Shown here: one piece after another, positions 5,380 through 5,523 of the stretch
Layout: every line of letters begins with the position of its first letter
Position numbering within the stretch: position 1 is the stretch's first letter
NCBI GenBank assembly: GCA_947463105.1
Contig: CANHSD010000193.1
Location: 1-5,523 of the forward strand
DNA: 5,523 nucleotides
Reading direction: 5' to 3'
Origin: Chitinophagaceae bacterium
GTDB lineage: Bacteria > Bacteroidota > Bacteroidia > Chitinophagales > Chitinophagaceae
Made by a program: the position numbers and the translations under genes
The notes under the pieces: generated by a model
The model's database searches: none
What the model saw: only the letters and a program-made list of their open reading frames with translations
Told to the model about the DNA's origin: nothing

Positions 5380-5429
5380 TAAAATAGTAAAAGGGGCCAA
5401 GCAATGCTTGAGCCCCTTTTACTATTTTA
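5380..5429. terminator. Strong hairpin terminator after msrB, probably bidirectional
   Basis: The arm 5381-5397 (AAAATAGTAAAAGGGGC) pairs perfectly with 5412-5428, and T5380-A5429 adds one more pair. Inside, CAAGC at 5398-5402 pairs with GCTTG at 5406-5410, leaving an AAT loop and one bulged A at 5411. The stem therefore has 23 pairs with a GC-rich core and an A/T-rich base, giving a run containing TTTT on either strand. It fits an intrinsic terminator for msrB and for any gene coming from the right on the minus strand. Confidence 0.85.
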
Positions 5430-5523
5430 AGACATGTAAGACAGTAAACTATTGAATGTTGTGTTCAAGAGCGGATTTCGAGAGTTTAGTGGCTTCGATG
5501 GTTGTAAAAACTTATTTCTTCAA
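5430..5523. other. Unassigned end of window
   Basis: I see no supported gene in these 94 bases. On the minus strand a frame ending at a stop near 5450 reads VFTTIEATKLSKSALEHNIQ, which looks protein-like, but a TAA directly precedes it (about 5512-5514) and there is no start codon. On the plus strand a frame from ATG 5455 and another through 5452 stay open to the edge but show no recognisable motif. The presence of a bidirectional terminator just to the left would fit a minus-strand gene end here. Confidence 0.3.

Overview
The window looks like ordinary chromosome from a member of the Bacteroidetes, probably close to Chitinophagaceae. This is inferred from four things. Start codons are preceded by A-rich leaders rather than Shine-Dalgarno sequences. 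There are Bacteroidetes-type -7 boxes (TAnnTTTG) upstream of adk and possibly of two other genes. Adenylate kinase is the short form of about 190 residues. The FabG, SulP and GH3-like proteins read like Bacteroidetes versions. No rRNA, tRNA, CRISPR array, insertion sequence or phage gene is visible.

Layout from left to right. (1) 2-550, + strand: the 3' part of a GH3-family acyl-adenylating enzyme, cut by the window edge. (2) 618-1373, + strand: a complete FabG-type 3-oxoacyl-ACP reductase. (3) 1462-4001, + strand: three closely spaced genes, namely a small exported protein of unknown function (GTG start), a SulP-family anion transporter and a beta-class carbonic anhydrase. (4) 4008-4583, - strand: adenylate kinase, convergent with the carbonic anhydrase and separated from it by only 6 bp. 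(5) 4747-5277, + strand: an exported, possibly lipid-anchored, peptide methionine-(R)-sulfoxide reductase MsrB, divergent from adk across a 163-bp gap with promoter boxes on both strands. (6) 5273-5372: a short repeat block with hairpins overlapping the msrB stop codon, followed by a very strong hairpin terminator at 5381-5428. (7) 5429-5523: nothing that can be assigned.

The clearest functional unit is the SulP transporter plus carbonic anhydrase. The transporter probably brings in bicarbonate (or another small anion) and the cytoplasmic enzyme interconverts bicarbonate and CO2, supplying carboxylases and pH balance. The carbonic anhydrase has the residues of the bicarbonate-inhibited (type II) beta class, which would fit control by the imported substrate. 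The small exported protein just upstream is the least understood gene here. It is the best candidate for something undescribed, although short proteins ending in a proline-rich tail seem familiar from Bacteroidetes. FabG (fatty acid synthesis), Adk (nucleotide balance) and MsrB (repair of oxidised methionine outside the cytoplasm) are housekeeping or stress functions with no obvious link to it.

I do not see a convincing new multi-gene system. The points most worth following are the small protein next to SulP and carbonic anhydrase, the repeat block after msrB, and the back-to-back promoter boxes between adk and msrB.
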